Shown here one piece after another: positions 1 through 11,009 of a stretch of 64,000 nucleotides of DNA. A program made the position numbers and the translations under genes. The DNA is from Rhodobiaceae bacterium UBA4490 (lineage in GTDB: Bacteria; Pseudomonadota; Alphaproteobacteria; Parvibaculales; Parvibaculaceae). How positions within the stretch are numbered: position 1 is the stretch's first letter; the number at the start of each line of letters is the position of its first letter. The stretch is taken from the NCBI GenBank assembly GCA_002389665.1, contig DGNO01000001.1, positions 335,564 to 399,563 on the forward strand. Direction: 5' to 3'. Below the pieces are notes generated by a model. That model had not been told where the DNA came from and ran no database searches. It was given only the letters and a program-made list of their open reading frames with translations.

Positions 1-708
1 ATCGCAGAGCCTGCGCCGCTTCTCGGGCCGGACGCACCGCAAATTTCCCTCATCCTCGATGATCTGGGGCTGAATGCCGCCGCTGCGCGCCGCGCCATGA
101 ACCTGCCCAAACCCGTCACGCTTTCCTTCCTGCCTTATGGGGAAGCAACCTCGCGCCTGGCCGCCGAAGCGCGCGAGGCGGGCCATGAGGTCATGCTGCA
201 TCTGCCCATGGAGCCGCTCGGCGATGAAGACCCCGGTCCCAAGGCGCTCACCTCCGGCATGAGCCCGGCGGAGATCGAAGAGACGGTGCGCTACAACCTT
301 GCCGCCTTCAGCGGCTATAGCGGCGTCAACAACCACATGGGAAGCCGCTTCACAGAGGACGTGCGCGCGCTTATCCCCGTCATGCGGGTACTGCGCGAAA
401 AGGGGCTCTTTTTCGTGGACTCGCTGACAAGCGAGCGTTCGCGCGCCGGGGAAGTCGGGCGCATGGCAGGCGTGCCGGGCACGGCGCGCGATGTCTTCCT
501 CGATCATGCCGAAGGGCCGGACCATCTGTTACACCAGTTGCAGCTTCTGGAAGAAAAGGCGCGCAAAGAAGGCCGGGCCGTCGCCATCGCCCATCCCCAC
601 GATCTGACGCTGGAAATGCTCGATGTCTGGGTGCGCAGCCTGGCGGCCAAAGGCATCCGGCTCGTACCGGCGTCCGAAATCATCGCGCAGAACGCCGCGC
701 GCGGCTAA
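1..708 (+). CDS. Divergent polysaccharide deacetylase family protein (5' partial)
   Basis: The frame is open from base 1, so the gene begins before the window; the first ATG at 97 is internal. The upstream part reads ISLILDDLGLN, the N-terminal beta strand and Asp pair of the divergent polysaccharide deacetylase (DUF610/YibQ) fold. Later motifs fit: LHLPMEP, a NNHMGSRFT segment, FVDSLTS, and AIAHPHDLTLEML near the C-terminus, where a His-Pro-His typical of the family sits. These proteins are predicted periplasmic carbohydrate-deacetylase-like enzymes of unproven substrate, usually found beside a C-terminal processing peptidase. Any signal or anchor would lie upstream of base 1. It converges on trpE, with only 19 bp between the stop codons. 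Confidence 0.85.
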   Translation: MAEPAPLLGPDAPQISLILDDLGLNAAAARRAMNLPKPVTLSFLPYGEATSRLAAEAREAGHEVMLHLPMEPLGDEDPGPKALTSGMSPAEIEETVRYNLAAFSGYSGVNNHMGSRFTEDVRALIPVMRVLREKGLFFVDSLTSERSRAGEVGRMAGVPGTARDVFLDHAEGPDHLLHQLQLLEEKARKEGRAVAIAHPHDLTLEMLDVWVRSLAAKGIRLVPASEIIAQNAARG

Positions 709-727
709 GCGCTCTTTGCTCTGATTG

Positions 728-2296
728 TTATTGCCCGCGGCCCGTTTGCGAGGCAAAGCGCACCGCTTCTTCGGCGGCCCGGAACAGCGCCTTCGCCTTG
801 TTCACGCTTTCCGTATATTCGCCTTCGGGGCTGGAATCGGCAACGACGCCGCCGCCCGCCTGCACATACATCTTGCCGTCTTTGACGATGGCCGTGCGTA
901 GCACGATGCAGGTATCCATGTTCCCGCCCGCCGAGAAATAACCGACGCAGCCGGCATAAGGCCCGCGCTTTTCAAGCTCGAGTTCGTCGATGATCTCCAT
1001 CGCCCGCACCTTCGGCGCGCCTGAGACGGTGCCTGCAGGAAAACCGGCAATCAACGCGGAAATCGCATCATAGCGCGCATCATCGAGCTCGCCGCGTACA
1101 TTCGAAACGATGTGAATAAGGTGCGATGTGTATTGCAGGGCGAATTGGTCGGTCACTTCCACCGTGCCGATCTTGGCAACGCGGCCCACATCGTTGCGCC
1201 CGAGATCGAGCAGCATCAAATGCTCGGCCCGCTCCTTGGGATCGGAAAGAAGATCGGCTTCGATGGCCGCATCTTCCGCGCGGTTTTCTCCGCGCCGGCG
1301 CGTACCTGCAATGGGACGGATCGTGACTTCGCCGTCATGCACCTTCACCAGAATTTCCGGGCTCGAGCCGACAATGGAAAAGCCATCGAAATTCAGGAAG
1401 TAGAGATAAGGCGAGGGGTTGATGCGGCGCAGCGCCCGGTAAAGCGCGAAAGGCGGCAGATCGAACGGCGCCTCGAAGCGCTGGCTGAGCACGACCTGAA
1501 AGATGTCGCCGGCAAGGATATATTCCTTCGCCTGTTCGACCATCGAAAAATACGTTTCTTTCGGCGTGTTGGAGGCAGGCTCCGGAATGGCCGCCGCATC
1601 GGCGGCTTCCTCGACATGTGTCAGCGGGCGGTCGAAATTTTCGATCACCGCATTCAGCCGCTCGCTGGCGCGCGCAAAGGCGGCTTTCGCATTCACCGAC
1701 GCGTCGGGGCGCACGGGCGTTACTAGAATGACTTCGTCTTTGACGGAATCGAAAACCGCAATCACCGTCGGGCGCACGAAAAGCCCGTCCGGCAAGCCGA
1801 GCGCATCCGGGTTCTCATCCGGCAGATGCTCCATCAGCCGCACGGCGTCATAGCCGAGATAGCCGAAAACCCCCGCCGCCATGGAAGGCAGGACCTCGGG
1901 AATGTCGAGCCGGCTTTCTTCCAGAAGCGCGCGCAGCGAGGTCAGCGTGTCCTCCGCGCAAGGCTCGAAGGCCTCCGCATCGAGCGCCGCTTTGCGGTTG
2001 ATTTCCGCCTGATTGCCTTTGGAGCGCCAGATGATGTCCGGGTTCAGCCCGATAATGGAATAGCGCCCGCGCGTATCCCCGCCTTCCACCGATTCCAGCA
2101 GGAAGCTGTTCGGCGCGTTCGCCGTGATCTTCAGATAGGCGGAGACCGGTGTTTCCAGATCGGCAACGAGGCGCGTCCACACAAGCTGGGGTTTCCCGGC
2201 CTGATAGGTGGTCTCGAAGCTGCCGAAATCGGGTTCAATCATAACGGGCCGATGCGGGCAGACCCCGCATCCCTCATCTTCCAGTGTGGGCTTCAT
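728..2296 (-). CDS. trpE: Anthranilate synthase component I
   Basis: Converts chorismate plus ammonia (from the TrpG glutaminase) to anthranilate, the first step of tryptophan synthesis in the cytoplasm. At 522 aa the length is normal. The LLES tryptophan feedback motif is at residues 66-69. The C-terminal chorismate-binding domain carries PIAGTRRRG, the LLSDPKERAEHLMLLDLGRND segment and GAPKVRAMEIIDELE. The start at 2296 has no clear ribosome site; Met19 (2242), at MIEPDF, aligns better with usual TrpE starts and is a real alternative. The gene lies 44 bp downstream of the PpiD-like gene on the same strand and is probably cotranscribed with it. No trpG, trpD or trpC follows: the next gene is convergent. 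Confidence 0.95.
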   Translation of the reverse strand: MKPTLEDEGCGVCPHRPVMIEPDFGSFETTYQAGKPQLVWTRLVADLETPVSAYLKITANAPNSFLLESVEGGDTRGRYSIIGLNPDIIWRSKGNQAEINRKAALDAEAFEPCAEDTLTSLRALLEESRLDIPEVLPSMAAGVFGYLGYDAVRLMEHLPDENPDALGLPDGLFVRPTVIAVFDSVKDEVILVTPVRPDASVNAKAAFARASERLNAVIENFDRPLTHVEEAADAAAIPEPASNTPKETYFSMVEQAKEYILAGDIFQVVLSQRFEAPFDLPPFALYRALRRINPSPYLYFLNFDGFSIVGSSPEILVKVHDGEVTIRPIAGTRRRGENRAEDAAIEADLLSDPKERAEHLMLLDLGRNDVGRVAKIGTVEVTDQFALQYTSHLIHIVSNVRGELDDARYDAISALIAGFPAGTVSGAPKVRAMEIIDELELEKRGPYAGCVGYFSAGGNMDTCIVLRTAIVKDGKMYVQAGGGVVADSSPEGEYTESVNKAKALFRAAEEAVRFASQTGRGQ

Positions 2297-2340
2297 GTGC
2301 GTTACGGGCGGCTTTCTAGCAGAAATACCGCCCGTTGCAC

Positions 2341-4224
2341 TTAGTTTCCGATGATGCGGTTGATCAGGGTCTGGTTGACGCTGATGCCGTATTTCTCCTG
2401 CAGGGAAGCCACGAGCGTGCCGACAACATCGTCCTGCGTCGTCTCCCGCAGCGTTTCTTCCAGTGAGGCGACGGCTTCCTTGTTGTCCGCCACGGCAGGG
2501 GTGCGCACATCCTTCACCTTCATCAGCAGCAGGCTGTCGCCATAGCCAACGGAGCCGAAGGTGAACTTACCTTCCGGCGTGCCGAAGAGATTGGCAACGG
2601 CAAAGCGCGAGAACGTCTCGTTGCTGGAGCGGCGGGAAAGCGGCGGGGAGGTAAGCACCGCCCGGTCGAATTCCCCGGCGATCACCTCGAAAGGCTCACC
2701 GCCATTACCCCGCGCTGAAAGGCTCTCGGCAAGTTCCACAAGCTCGCCCCGGCGCTTTTCACGCATCCACAGATCGACGACCTCATCGCGCACTTCTTCC
2801 AGCGGTTTAACCGCAGGCGCGTTCACGCCCGTCAGGTCGATCCAGTAATAGCCATCGTCTTCCGTCTCGATGGCATCCACCTCTTCGCCTTCTTCCATGG
2901 TGAAGGCGGTTTCGAGCAGTTTGACGAGATCGGGGACGTCGGCCGGCTCACCGTTCGCTTTCAGCCCGTCGCGCGTCACGCTCTCCACCCGTTCGAGCGG
3001 AATGCCCACCTGGCCCGCAATATCGGCAAGCGGCACACCGGCGGCGCGTTCATCTTCTACCCGGTTATAGATATCGAAGACGTCTTGTACCGCCTGCTCG
3101 GAGGCGAGCTGCTTCGTCAGTTCCTCGCGCACATCGGCAAGCTTGGCAGGCTTTGCCGGGGTGACGGAGAGAACTTTGATGACGACGGGGCCGAGCGCGC
3201 CGTCCAGCGGCTCGCTGACTTCGCCTTCTTTCAATGCGAAGGCGGCGTCTGCTACGTCCTTGCTCAGAAGATCGCCGCGCGTCAGATTCTCGCGCAGCAC
3301 GTCTTCTTCGGAAAGGCCGGTGGGTGCTAGCACGTTTTCCAGCGTGTCGCCCTGGCGCAGGTTCGAGGCGGCTTTTTCCGCCGCTTCCATCTCCGCGAAG
3401 GGAATCTGGTAAAGCGTGCGCGTTTCCGGTTCGTCATATTGATCGCGGCGCTCTTCAAAGGCCTCCGCCAGCGCTTCCTCGCCGATCTCGATGGAAGCGG
3501 TGATGGTGTCCGGGCGGATTACCAGCACGTCAAAGCTGCGCGTTTCGGGCGTGGAGAAATTTGCCGCGGCCTTTTCGTGCAGTTCTTCGATTTCCTCTTC
3601 CGTCGGCGGTTCCGGATCGCTCGCCATGTCCGGTGTCAGGATGATGTATTCGGCCAGGCGCTTTTCATTGCGGTAGCCGTAGATCAGCTCCGTCAGCGCA
3701 TCCGGCACATGGGTGCCCGAGATCGCCGCGCTCAAAAGCTGGTCGCGCTCCAGGAACTCGCGCCGGTCGTTGATCATCGTCTGCTCGTCGATCCGGTTCT
3801 GCGCCAGAATGAGATCGAAGGTCTGCTGGTCGAAGCGGTTGAAGGGCCCGTGAAAGCTCGGGTCCTCGTAAATGTCCTTCGCCACGGTTTCGTCCGCGAC
3901 CGCAAGGCCCAGCTCTTCCACTTGCGCGTTCAGCGCGGCCATGCCCACCAACCGGGCGATCACTTGCCGGTCGAGCCCGTATTCACGACCTTCCACCGGG
4001 CCGACGGGACGGCCCAGCCGGTCGGAAAGCTCTTCGAGCTGCTGCTGATATTCGATCCGGAACCGGTTGGCCGGAACCTCCTCCGGGCCCACCTCGGCGA
4101 CCACATCGCTGCTATACCCGCGAAAGATATCCGCGACCCCCCAGACGGCGAAGCTGAGCGCAATAAGGCCGATGAAAATCATCCCAACCCAGCCGCTGGC
4201 GTTTTTACGTAACGTGTCGAGCAT
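2341..4224 (-). CDS. ppiD: PpiD/SurA-like peptidyl-prolyl isomerase chaperone
   Basis: An inner-membrane-anchored periplasmic folding factor. Residues about 12-32 form one membrane segment (GMIFIGLIALSFAVWGVADIF), followed by a SurA_N-type helical region and a parvulin/PPIC-like domain around residues 225-360. Then comes a second helical or parvulin-like repeat, with the DGYYWIDLTGV signature of family members, to the C-terminus. The 627-aa length matches alphaproteobacterial PpiD homologues. An AGGGA ribosome site lies 8 bases before the ATG. It is divergent from tpiA and leads into trpE, a known linkage in this class. Isomerase activity is not certain, since many PpiD parvulin domains are inactive; a chaperone role at the Sec translocon is the family expectation. 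Confidence 0.9.
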   Translation of the reverse strand: MLDTLRKNASGWVGMIFIGLIALSFAVWGVADIFRGYSSDVVAEVGPEEVPANRFRIEYQQQLEELSDRLGRPVGPVEGREYGLDRQVIARLVGMAALNAQVEELGLAVADETVAKDIYEDPSFHGPFNRFDQQTFDLILAQNRIDEQTMINDRREFLERDQLLSAAISGTHVPDALTELIYGYRNEKRLAEYIILTPDMASDPEPPTEEEIEELHEKAAANFSTPETRSFDVLVIRPDTITASIEIGEEALAEAFEERRDQYDEPETRTLYQIPFAEMEAAEKAASNLRQGDTLENVLAPTGLSEEDVLRENLTRGDLLSKDVADAAFALKEGEVSEPLDGALGPVVIKVLSVTPAKPAKLADVREELTKQLASEQAVQDVFDIYNRVEDERAAGVPLADIAGQVGIPLERVESVTRDGLKANGEPADVPDLVKLLETAFTMEEGEEVDAIETEDDGYYWIDLTGVNAPAVKPLEEVRDEVVDLWMREKRRGELVELAESLSARGNGGEPFEVIAGEFDRAVLTSPPLSRRSSNETFSRFAVANLFGTPEGKFTFGSVGYGDSLLLMKVKDVRTPAVADNKEAVASLEETLRETTQDDVVGTLVASLQEKYGISVNQTLINRIIGN

Positions 4225-4546
4225 TGATAGGTCCCTGGTGTTGCCCCGCCTAGGCCGCCTTCAGGCTGGCCGGACGGATAGGTCGCCGGAAAGGGGTGAA
4301 GGGCCGTGCCCTTCTATCCGCAATCAGGCCGTCATGTTCCCGCGTCAGAAAATCCCCCGCAAGGCCGGGCATGATAGGGGCGGGCGTGTGCGGGCACAAG
4401 CTCTTGAGCCACTTAACCTATTGGCCTTTTCCCGGGGGTTTGCTAAACGGCGCCTAAGCGACGTTCCGGGGAAGAGTCGCGGCGCTCATCGCGTGACCGC
4501 CTGAGTGCTTCCCGTTTTATCATCCGTACCGGCCTGAGGGGATAAG
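4225..4546. other. Divergent ppiD/tpiA intergenic region, no gene seen
   Basis: About 320 bp between divergent genes, so it must hold both promoters. I cannot place either with confidence. One structure stands out: a perfect inverted repeat GAAGGGC-cgt-GCCCTTC at 4298-4314, enclosed by CGGATAG (4275-4281) and CTATCCG (4314-4320), giving a nested stem. It could be an operator or a leader structure for ppiD. No open frame with a credible start and codon use was found here. Confidence 0.5.
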
Positions 4547-5362
4547 TTGACCATGGCAGCGAGCAAATCGGCGAAAGGCGCCGCGAAAAAGGCACCGCAG
4601 CGGCAGGTAAAGCCGCCCAAAGCACTTGTTGCCGGCAACTGGAAGATGAACGGGCTGAAAGCGAGCCGCCGGGAAGTGGCGGCGCTTGCCAAAAAACTGG
4701 CCGGCACCGGCCGGGTGCCTTGCGAGGTGCTGATCTGCCCGCCCGCCACGCTGATCGCGCCTTTGGCCGAAACCGCGAAGGGCAGCACGGTCAAGATCGG
4801 CGCGCAGGATTGCCACGCCAAAGAGACAGGTGCCCATACCGGGGATATCTCCGCCGAGATGGTTAAGGACGCGGGTGGCAAATTCATCATTGTCGGCCAT
4901 TCCGAGCGCCGCACCGATCACGGGGAAAGCGACAAGGACGTGCGGGAGAAATCGCAGGCGGTCTACCGCGCCGGGCTCACCGCCATTGTCTGCATCGGGG
5001 AAACCGAGGCCGAGCGCGATCAGGGCGCGACCCTGAAAGTTCTTACCTCTCAGCTCAAGGGCTCGCTGTCCGATGAGGTGACGCCCAAGAACACCGTCAT
5101 CGCCTATGAACCCGTCTGGGCCATCGGCACGGGCCGCACGCCCACCGCCGAGCAGGTCCGTGAGGTCCATGCCCATATCCGCAAGCGCCTCGTTGCCCGT
5201 TTCGGAGAAGAGGGGGCGAAAATCCGCATTCTTTACGGCGGCTCGGTGAAACCCTCCAATGCCGTAGAGCTGATGGCCGTGCCCAATGTCAACGGCGCGC
5301 TTGTCGGCGGGGCGAGCCTCAAGGCGGCCGACTTTTTCGGGATTATTAGCGCCTATCTCTGA
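4547..5362 (+). CDS. tpiA: Triosephosphate isomerase
   Basis: Interconverts dihydroxyacetone phosphate and glyceraldehyde-3-phosphate in glycolysis and gluconeogenesis. All catalytic landmarks are present: NWKMN with the active-site Lys near residue 33, VGHSERR with the catalytic His near 118, [10 protein letters not shown] with the catalytic Glu near 188, and the phosphate-gripping YGGSVKP segment. The usual core (about 250 aa) is preceded by a roughly 20-residue Lys/Ala-rich tail. The start is uncertain: TTG at 4547 lies 5 bases after GAGGGG, while ATG at 4553 is two codons downstream; the tail is present in either case. It is followed by secG after 156 bp, the usual alphaproteobacterial order tpiA-secG-pyrG-kdsA. 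Confidence 0.96.
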   Translation: MTMAASKSAKGAAKKAPQRQVKPPKALVAGNWKMNGLKASRREVAALAKKLAGTGRVPCEVLICPPATLIAPLAETAKGSTVKIGAQDCHAKETGAHTGDISAEMVKDAGGKFIIVGHSERRTDHGESDKDVREKSQAVYRAGLTAIVCIGETEAERDQGATLKVLTSQLKGSLSDEVTPKNTVIAYEPVWAIGTGRTPTAEQVREVHAHIRKRLVARFGEEGAKIRILYGGSVKPSNAVELMAVPNVNGALVGGASLKAADFFGIISAYL

Positions 5363-5518
5363 TTTCCGGGAGGTTCGGCGCTTGTCCCCCGGCAAAAGCG
5401 CCGTTTCGGCTCGATTAACGCTATTCGCGGGCTGGTATTCCGCCGGGTCTTGGTTTAAAAGCGCGGCATCTGTGGGAACACCGCATCTGTCAGGCCCGCG
5501 GGCAAAGGATACGTCGTC

Positions 5519-5914
5519 ATGGCCACCATTTTGATCGTTATACATCTGCTGATCGCAGTAGCGCTTGTCGCAACCGTCCTTTTGCAAAGGTCGGAAGGCG
5601 GTGCGCTGGGTATCGGCGGCGGTGGCGGCGGCGGTATGGTGAGCAACCGGGCCGCAGGCAATGCGCTGACCCGCGCCACGGCGATCCTGGCGGCGCTCTT
5701 CTTTGCCACCAGCATCGGCCTGACGCTGCTTGCCCAGGCGGAAAAGCAAGGCTCGTCCATCCTCGAGCAGGTTCCTGCCGGGGTGAGCGAGGAGCCGGTC
5801 GAAGCGCCTGAAACGCCGGTTCCCGGCGTGCCGTCCGCGGATGAGGCAGGCGAGGGGGCAGCCGCGCCCAGCGCGCCGGTTTCCGAAGAACCGCAGGTGC
5901 CGAGCGCCGATTAA
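5519..5914 (+). CDS. secG: Preprotein translocase subunit SecG
   Basis: Small membrane subunit of the SecYEG channel that assists SecA-driven protein export. Residues 3-21 form the first membrane helix (ILIVIHLLIAVALVATVLL). The conserved QRSEGGALG loop and Gly-rich stretch follow, then a second helix around residues 55-75. Residues beyond 80 form a Pro/Glu/Ala-rich tail with no similarity I recognise; such low-complexity tails are common in this class and account for the 131-aa length. AAAGGA lies 9 bases before the ATG. The spacing to pyrG is 87 bp. Confidence 0.95.
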   Translation: MATILIVIHLLIAVALVATVLLQRSEGGALGIGGGGGGGMVSNRAAGNALTRATAILAALFFATSIGLTLLAQAEKQGSSILEQVPAGVSEEPVEAPETPVPGVPSADEAGEGAAAPSAPVSEEPQVPSAD

Positions 5915-5995
5915 CCGACGTTTTCTAAGAAATGAGTTTTTGACGTGCGAAAGCTATTTCCGCGCTTCGAATCGCATTGGCTTCGTATAGGATAA

Positions 5996-7627
<1,632 letters not shown>

Positions 7628-7725
7628 GCATGGTGGAATCGGCCCGGTTTTACATTAGAGTGGGGCGGGCCGGACCGTCGGCACTCTTGAGAACGCCCGC
7701 TTAGTGGGCCTAAAGGTCGAGATTT

Positions 7726-8556
7726 ATGAAACCCAACAGTACCGTTACCGTCGGCAATGTGCATTTTGCCAATGACAAGCCTTTGAGCATCATCTCCGGC
7801 CCCTGCCAGATGGAAAGCCGCGACCATGCCATGATGATCGCAGGCACGCTCAAAGAGATCACGGAAAAGTTGGGGATGGGCTTCGTCTTCAAGGCTTCTT
7901 TCGACAAGGCCAACCGCACCAGCATCAAGGGCGCGCGCGGCGTCGGTCTTGCCAATGCACTGCCGGTCTTCGAGGAAATCAAAAAAGAGTTCGGCGTGCC
8001 GGTGCTCACCGATGTGCACAGCCCCGAACAATGCGCGGAAGTGGCAAGCGTCGTCGATATTCTGCAGATCCCGGCCTTCCTGTGCCGCCAGACGGATCTG
8101 GTGGTCGCGGCGGCGAAAACCGGCAAGGTGGTCAATGTGAAGAAAGGCCAGTTCCTCGCACCCTGGGACATGAAGAATGTCGTGGAGAAGGTAACTGAAT
8201 CCGGCAATCCCAATGTGATGACGACAGAGCGCGGCGTCAGCTTCGGCTATAACGCGCTGGTCTCGGACATGCGGGCGTTGCCTGAGCTTGCCTCGTTTGG
8301 CGCGCCGGTAATTTTCGATGCCACCCATTCCGTGCAGCAGCCGGCTAGCAAGGGCGCTTCCACCGGCGGGCAGCGCGAATATGTGCCGGTGCTGGCGCGC
8401 GCCGCCGTGGCGGTGGGCGTTGCCGGTGTCTTCATGGAAACCCATGACGATCCCGACAATGCACCCTCCGATGGACCGAACGCGGTATATCTCAGCGATA
8501 TGGAAGCGCTTTTGAAAAACCTGAAAGCCTTCGACGAGCTCTCCAAGCAGCTTTAA
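7726..8556 (+). CDS. kdsA: 3-deoxy-8-phosphooctulonate synthase
   Basis: Condenses phosphoenolpyruvate with arabinose-5-phosphate to form KDO-8-phosphate for the lipid A-core region of lipopolysaccharide. Diagnostic motifs: IISGPCQMESRDHA near residues 24-37, FKASFDKANRTS, GVPVLTDVHSP, LCRQTDL, and DATHSVQQP. The 276-aa length is typical. AAAGG lies about 10 bases before the ATG. With eno and pyrG nearby, this is the conserved alphaproteobacterial synteny. Its stop codon is only 7 bp from the stop of the convergent ZIP transporter, leaving no room for a dedicated terminator. Confidence 0.97.
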   Translation: MKPNSTVTVGNVHFANDKPLSIISGPCQMESRDHAMMIAGTLKEITEKLGMGFVFKASFDKANRTSIKGARGVGLANALPVFEEIKKEFGVPVLTDVHSPEQCAEVASVVDILQIPAFLCRQTDLVVAAAKTGKVVNVKKGQFLAPWDMKNVVEKVTESGNPNVMTTERGVSFGYNALVSDMRALPELASFGAPVIFDATHSVQQPASKGASTGGQREYVPVLARAAVAVGVAGVFMETHDDPDNAPSDGPNAVYLSDMEALLKNLKAFDELSKQL

Positions 8557-8563
8557 GCTGCAC

Positions 8564-9349
8564 CTAGTGGAGCGCGTGCTCCATGAACAGTGAGAGCGCG
8601 CAGCCGAGAAGAAAGAGCGGCAGCGCCAGGCGGCGCTTGGCTTCCAGCATATGCGGCACGAGATGCGAGGCGCTGACATAGAGCAGCGTGCCGCCCGCCG
8701 CCGCGAGCATCGGCCCGAGCATCGCGCCATGATCGTGCGGTGCGGCCGTTAAGGGAGCAGCAAACCCTGCTCCGTAATGCGCGCCGTCCAGCCAGAGCAC
8801 CGTGAGCACTGCGCCGAGCGGCGTCATCAGTACCGCGCCGAGGACGGTATAAAGCAGCGCCCGGCGCGCGGAGACGTAAAAACTCATCAGCGCGAAGAGA
8901 ATGACCGCATCGATGAATTTATGCGCGGTGAGCCCGCCCATGGTCATCAGCCCGGTTTCGAGCCCGCTCTCATAGGTCACCGTATAGACCGCGCCATCGG
9001 CGAAGGAATGGAACGCAATGCCGAGCCAGGCGGTGAGTGCGGGCATGGAGACGGAGGGATGGTGATGCGCGCTGTGAGGAAACAGCGAATCCGTCAGCCC
9101 GGCGATGAGCAGGAGCAGCACATAGCCCCCCAGCGCATATAGCGGAGCGTGAGGCGTACCCTGCATGGCCTCGGGAAAAAGGTGGGTCAGAACCGTGGTG
9201 AGCAGGAGTCCCGCGCCGAAGGCCGCCAGCAGATTGCTCCAGCCGAGCACGCGTTCACGGGCAATCCATACGCTTGCCACCCCGCATAGGCTGACGGCGG
9301 CGGCAACGAGGCTCGCCAAGACGCCATATTGTTGAAAAACACCAAGCAC
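8564..9349 (-). CDS. ZIP family metal transporter
   Basis: Predicted inner-membrane uptake carrier for a divalent metal, most often zinc. The 261-aa protein has about eight hydrophobic segments. It carries the two ZIP signature helices in altered form: HSFADGA in helix IV, replacing the usual HNFPEG, and AHKFID in helix V, replacing HEIPHE/K. A His-rich loop with SAHHHP around residue 95 fits the metal-sensing loop before helix IV, and a second His cluster (PHDHG) occurs later. There are no metal-responsive neighbours or operator visible. The family assignment is firm; the substrate is not known. Confidence 0.82.
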   Translation of the reverse strand: MLGVFQQYGVLASLVAAAVSLCGVASVWIARERVLGWSNLLAAFGAGLLLTTVLTHLFPEAMQGTPHAPLYALGGYVLLLLIAGLTDSLFPHSAHHHPSVSMPALTAWLGIAFHSFADGAVYTVTYESGLETGLMTMGGLTAHKFIDAVILFALMSFYVSARRALLYTVLGAVLMTPLGAVLTVLWLDGAHYGAGFAAPLTAAPHDHGAMLGPMLAAAGGTLLYVSASHLVPHMLEAKRRLALPLFLLGCALSLFMEHALH

Positions 9350-9454
9350 GTGCCGGCTCCCGGTAATGTGCGGGCGTTATATTGTAACAATCGCATTTGG
9401 GAAAGCCCAAACTGGCTACCGGGCCTCTTGGCCGCCATCCGGTTCTATCCGGCT

Positions 9455-10849
9455 CTATCCGGCTTGGGCAAGCTCCGGGCGCTGCATGGGCAGCCAGAAC
9501 TGCACATTGGTGCCCTGGTCCGGTGTGCTGTGGATGGTCAGATCGCCGCCAAGCTGGCGCACGAAGCGGTGGGCGATGGGCAGGCCGAGGCCGGTGCCAC
9601 CGAACTGGGTCGCATAGGCCGGGTCCGCTTTCCAGAACGGGTCGAGTGCCATGGCGATCTGTTCCTCGCTCATGCCGATGCCCGTATCCTCGATTTCGAA
9701 AAGCACGCGCCCGTCGGAAAATTCGCTCGAGCGCAGCGTGACGGTGCCCCCCGCTGGGGTGAATTTTACTGCATTCGATAGCAGATTGATGAGGATCTGT
9801 TTCAAGCGCCGGCGGTCCGAATAAACGGTCGCGGCATGATGGCCGGGCTCGAAGACGAAAGTCAGCTCACTTGCTCCGCGCCGGGACTGGGCAAGGTTCA
9901 GCGAGCTTTCCAGGGGCTCGCTCAAGTCGAAAGGTTCCGTTTCGCAGTCAGAGGCGTCCGTTTCGATTTTCGACAGATCGAGAATGTCATTGACGACATT
10001 GAGCAGGTTGCGGCCCGACATGAGAATATCGTCCACATATTCCCGGTAACGCTCGCTCAGGGGACCGAACATTTGCCCCTTCATGATTTCGGCAAAGCCG
10101 ATAATCGCGTTGAGCGGCGTGCGAAGCTCATGGTTCATATTGGCCAGAAACTCGCTTTTCGCGCGGCTGTGCTTCTCGGCCATGTTTTGCAGATAGACCT
10201 GCCGCAACGCGCCTTCCAGCTCTTGCTCGCGTGCCATGATCTGCTTTTGCAGGATGATGTTGCGCCGGTGCGCACGGCGGCGGATCGTGAAAGCGGCGAT
10301 GGCAAGCACGAAGGCATTGAACTCAAAATAGAGATGGCTCATCAGCACGTCGTTCGAGGCGACGGCAAAGGCGGCAAGCGTCCAAAGACAGATGTAAGCG
10401 CCGAGGCTGAGCGCCAGCCAGAAGGGCGACAGGAAAAAGAGCCCGATCGCCACCATGATGAACAGATAGTTGGTGAGCTCCGAGGGGTCTTGCGTCACCG
10501 TGACATGGGCGGTGACGTTGCAGGCCAGAATGAGTGTGCCGGCACAGAGCAGCGGATGGGCCCATTGATGGGGAATCGTATGCCGCTTGAGAAGGAACGA
10601 TAGGCCGAAGCCAATGGTGGAGCTTGCCGCCGATATCGGGATCATGACTTTCGCGATGGGCGGCGGAAGGAACGTCATATGCATGAGCGTGATGGCGAAA
10701 TAGGCCACACCCAAGAAAGCGAAAATCAGCCAGAGCCCATCGCGCAAAATCTCGTTGAAGTCCTGTTGCGTGGCTTCGACCGCTGGCGCTGTGTCCCCGG
10801 TGATGGCCTCTTCAATCTCTGGAGCGCGGTTATGCGCGGTCTCGCTCAT
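9455..10849 (-). CDS. Membrane sensor histidine kinase
   Basis: A 464-aa kinase with an N-terminal membrane domain of roughly five or six helices (about residues 33-190), a short coiled linker, a HisKA domain with the phospho-acceptor in NHELRTPLNAIIGFAEIM (about residues 235-252), and a HATPase domain with LINLLSNAVKFTP, EDTGIGMS and FGGTGLGLPIA. No response regulator is adjacent, so it is an orphan. Its membrane domain is not a named sensor that I recognise; the HisKA block resembles the PleC/DivJ-type kinases of alphaproteobacteria, but that is only a resemblance. It reads in the same direction as the upstream dioxygenase, separated by about 180 bp containing two hairpins. Confidence 0.85.
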   Translation of the reverse strand: MSETAHNRAPEIEEAITGDTAPAVEATQQDFNEILRDGLWLIFAFLGVAYFAITLMHMTFLPPPIAKVMIPISAASSTIGFGLSFLLKRHTIPHQWAHPLLCAGTLILACNVTAHVTVTQDPSELTNYLFIMVAIGLFFLSPFWLALSLGAYICLWTLAAFAVASNDVLMSHLYFEFNAFVLAIAAFTIRRRAHRRNIILQKQIMAREQELEGALRQVYLQNMAEKHSRAKSEFLANMNHELRTPLNAIIGFAEIMKGQMFGPLSERYREYVDDILMSGRNLLNVVNDILDLSKIETDASDCETEPFDLSEPLESSLNLAQSRRGASELTFVFEPGHHAATVYSDRRRLKQILINLLSNAVKFTPAGGTVTLRSSEFSDGRVLFEIEDTGIGMSEEQIAMALDPFWKADPAYATQFGGTGLGLPIAHRFVRQLGGDLTIHSTPDQGTNVQFWLPMQRPELAQAG

Positions 10850-10979
10850 CTACTGTCTCAGCTACTGTCGGGCCTGAAAATCATGCCAGTCCGTCAAGTT
10901 TAGCAAAAACGGTATTGAGAGAGTCCTAATCGCGATTTGCGAATACTTGGTATGCTGAAAACCTGAGCAAGGCGAAGCG

Positions 10980-11000
10980 CGTGGCTATTTTATAGCCACG
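10980..11000. terminator. Hairpin downstream of the dioxygenase gene
   Basis: A perfect 9-bp stem, CGTGGCTAT-TTT-ATAGCCACG, lies 29-49 bases past the stop of the dioxygenase gene on the minus strand. No U-tract follows on the minus strand (the next bases are CGCTTCGCC), whereas on the plus strand it is followed by GCTTTTA. It may end the que-dioxygenase transcript or stabilise its 3' end. The assignment as a terminator is tentative. Confidence 0.45.
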
Positions 11001-11009
11001 GCTTTTATG

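Noticed and set aside
2242..2340. A Trp-rich leader peptide or attenuator upstream of trpE
   Set aside because: The 44-bp gap to the upstream gene has no small ORF with Trp codons and no paired terminator/antiterminator stems.
4461..4476. An EcfG-type promoter in the ppiD-tpiA gap (AACG...GTTCC)
   Set aside because: The spacer is 13 bases, outside the 16-17 bases of the consensus; not counted.
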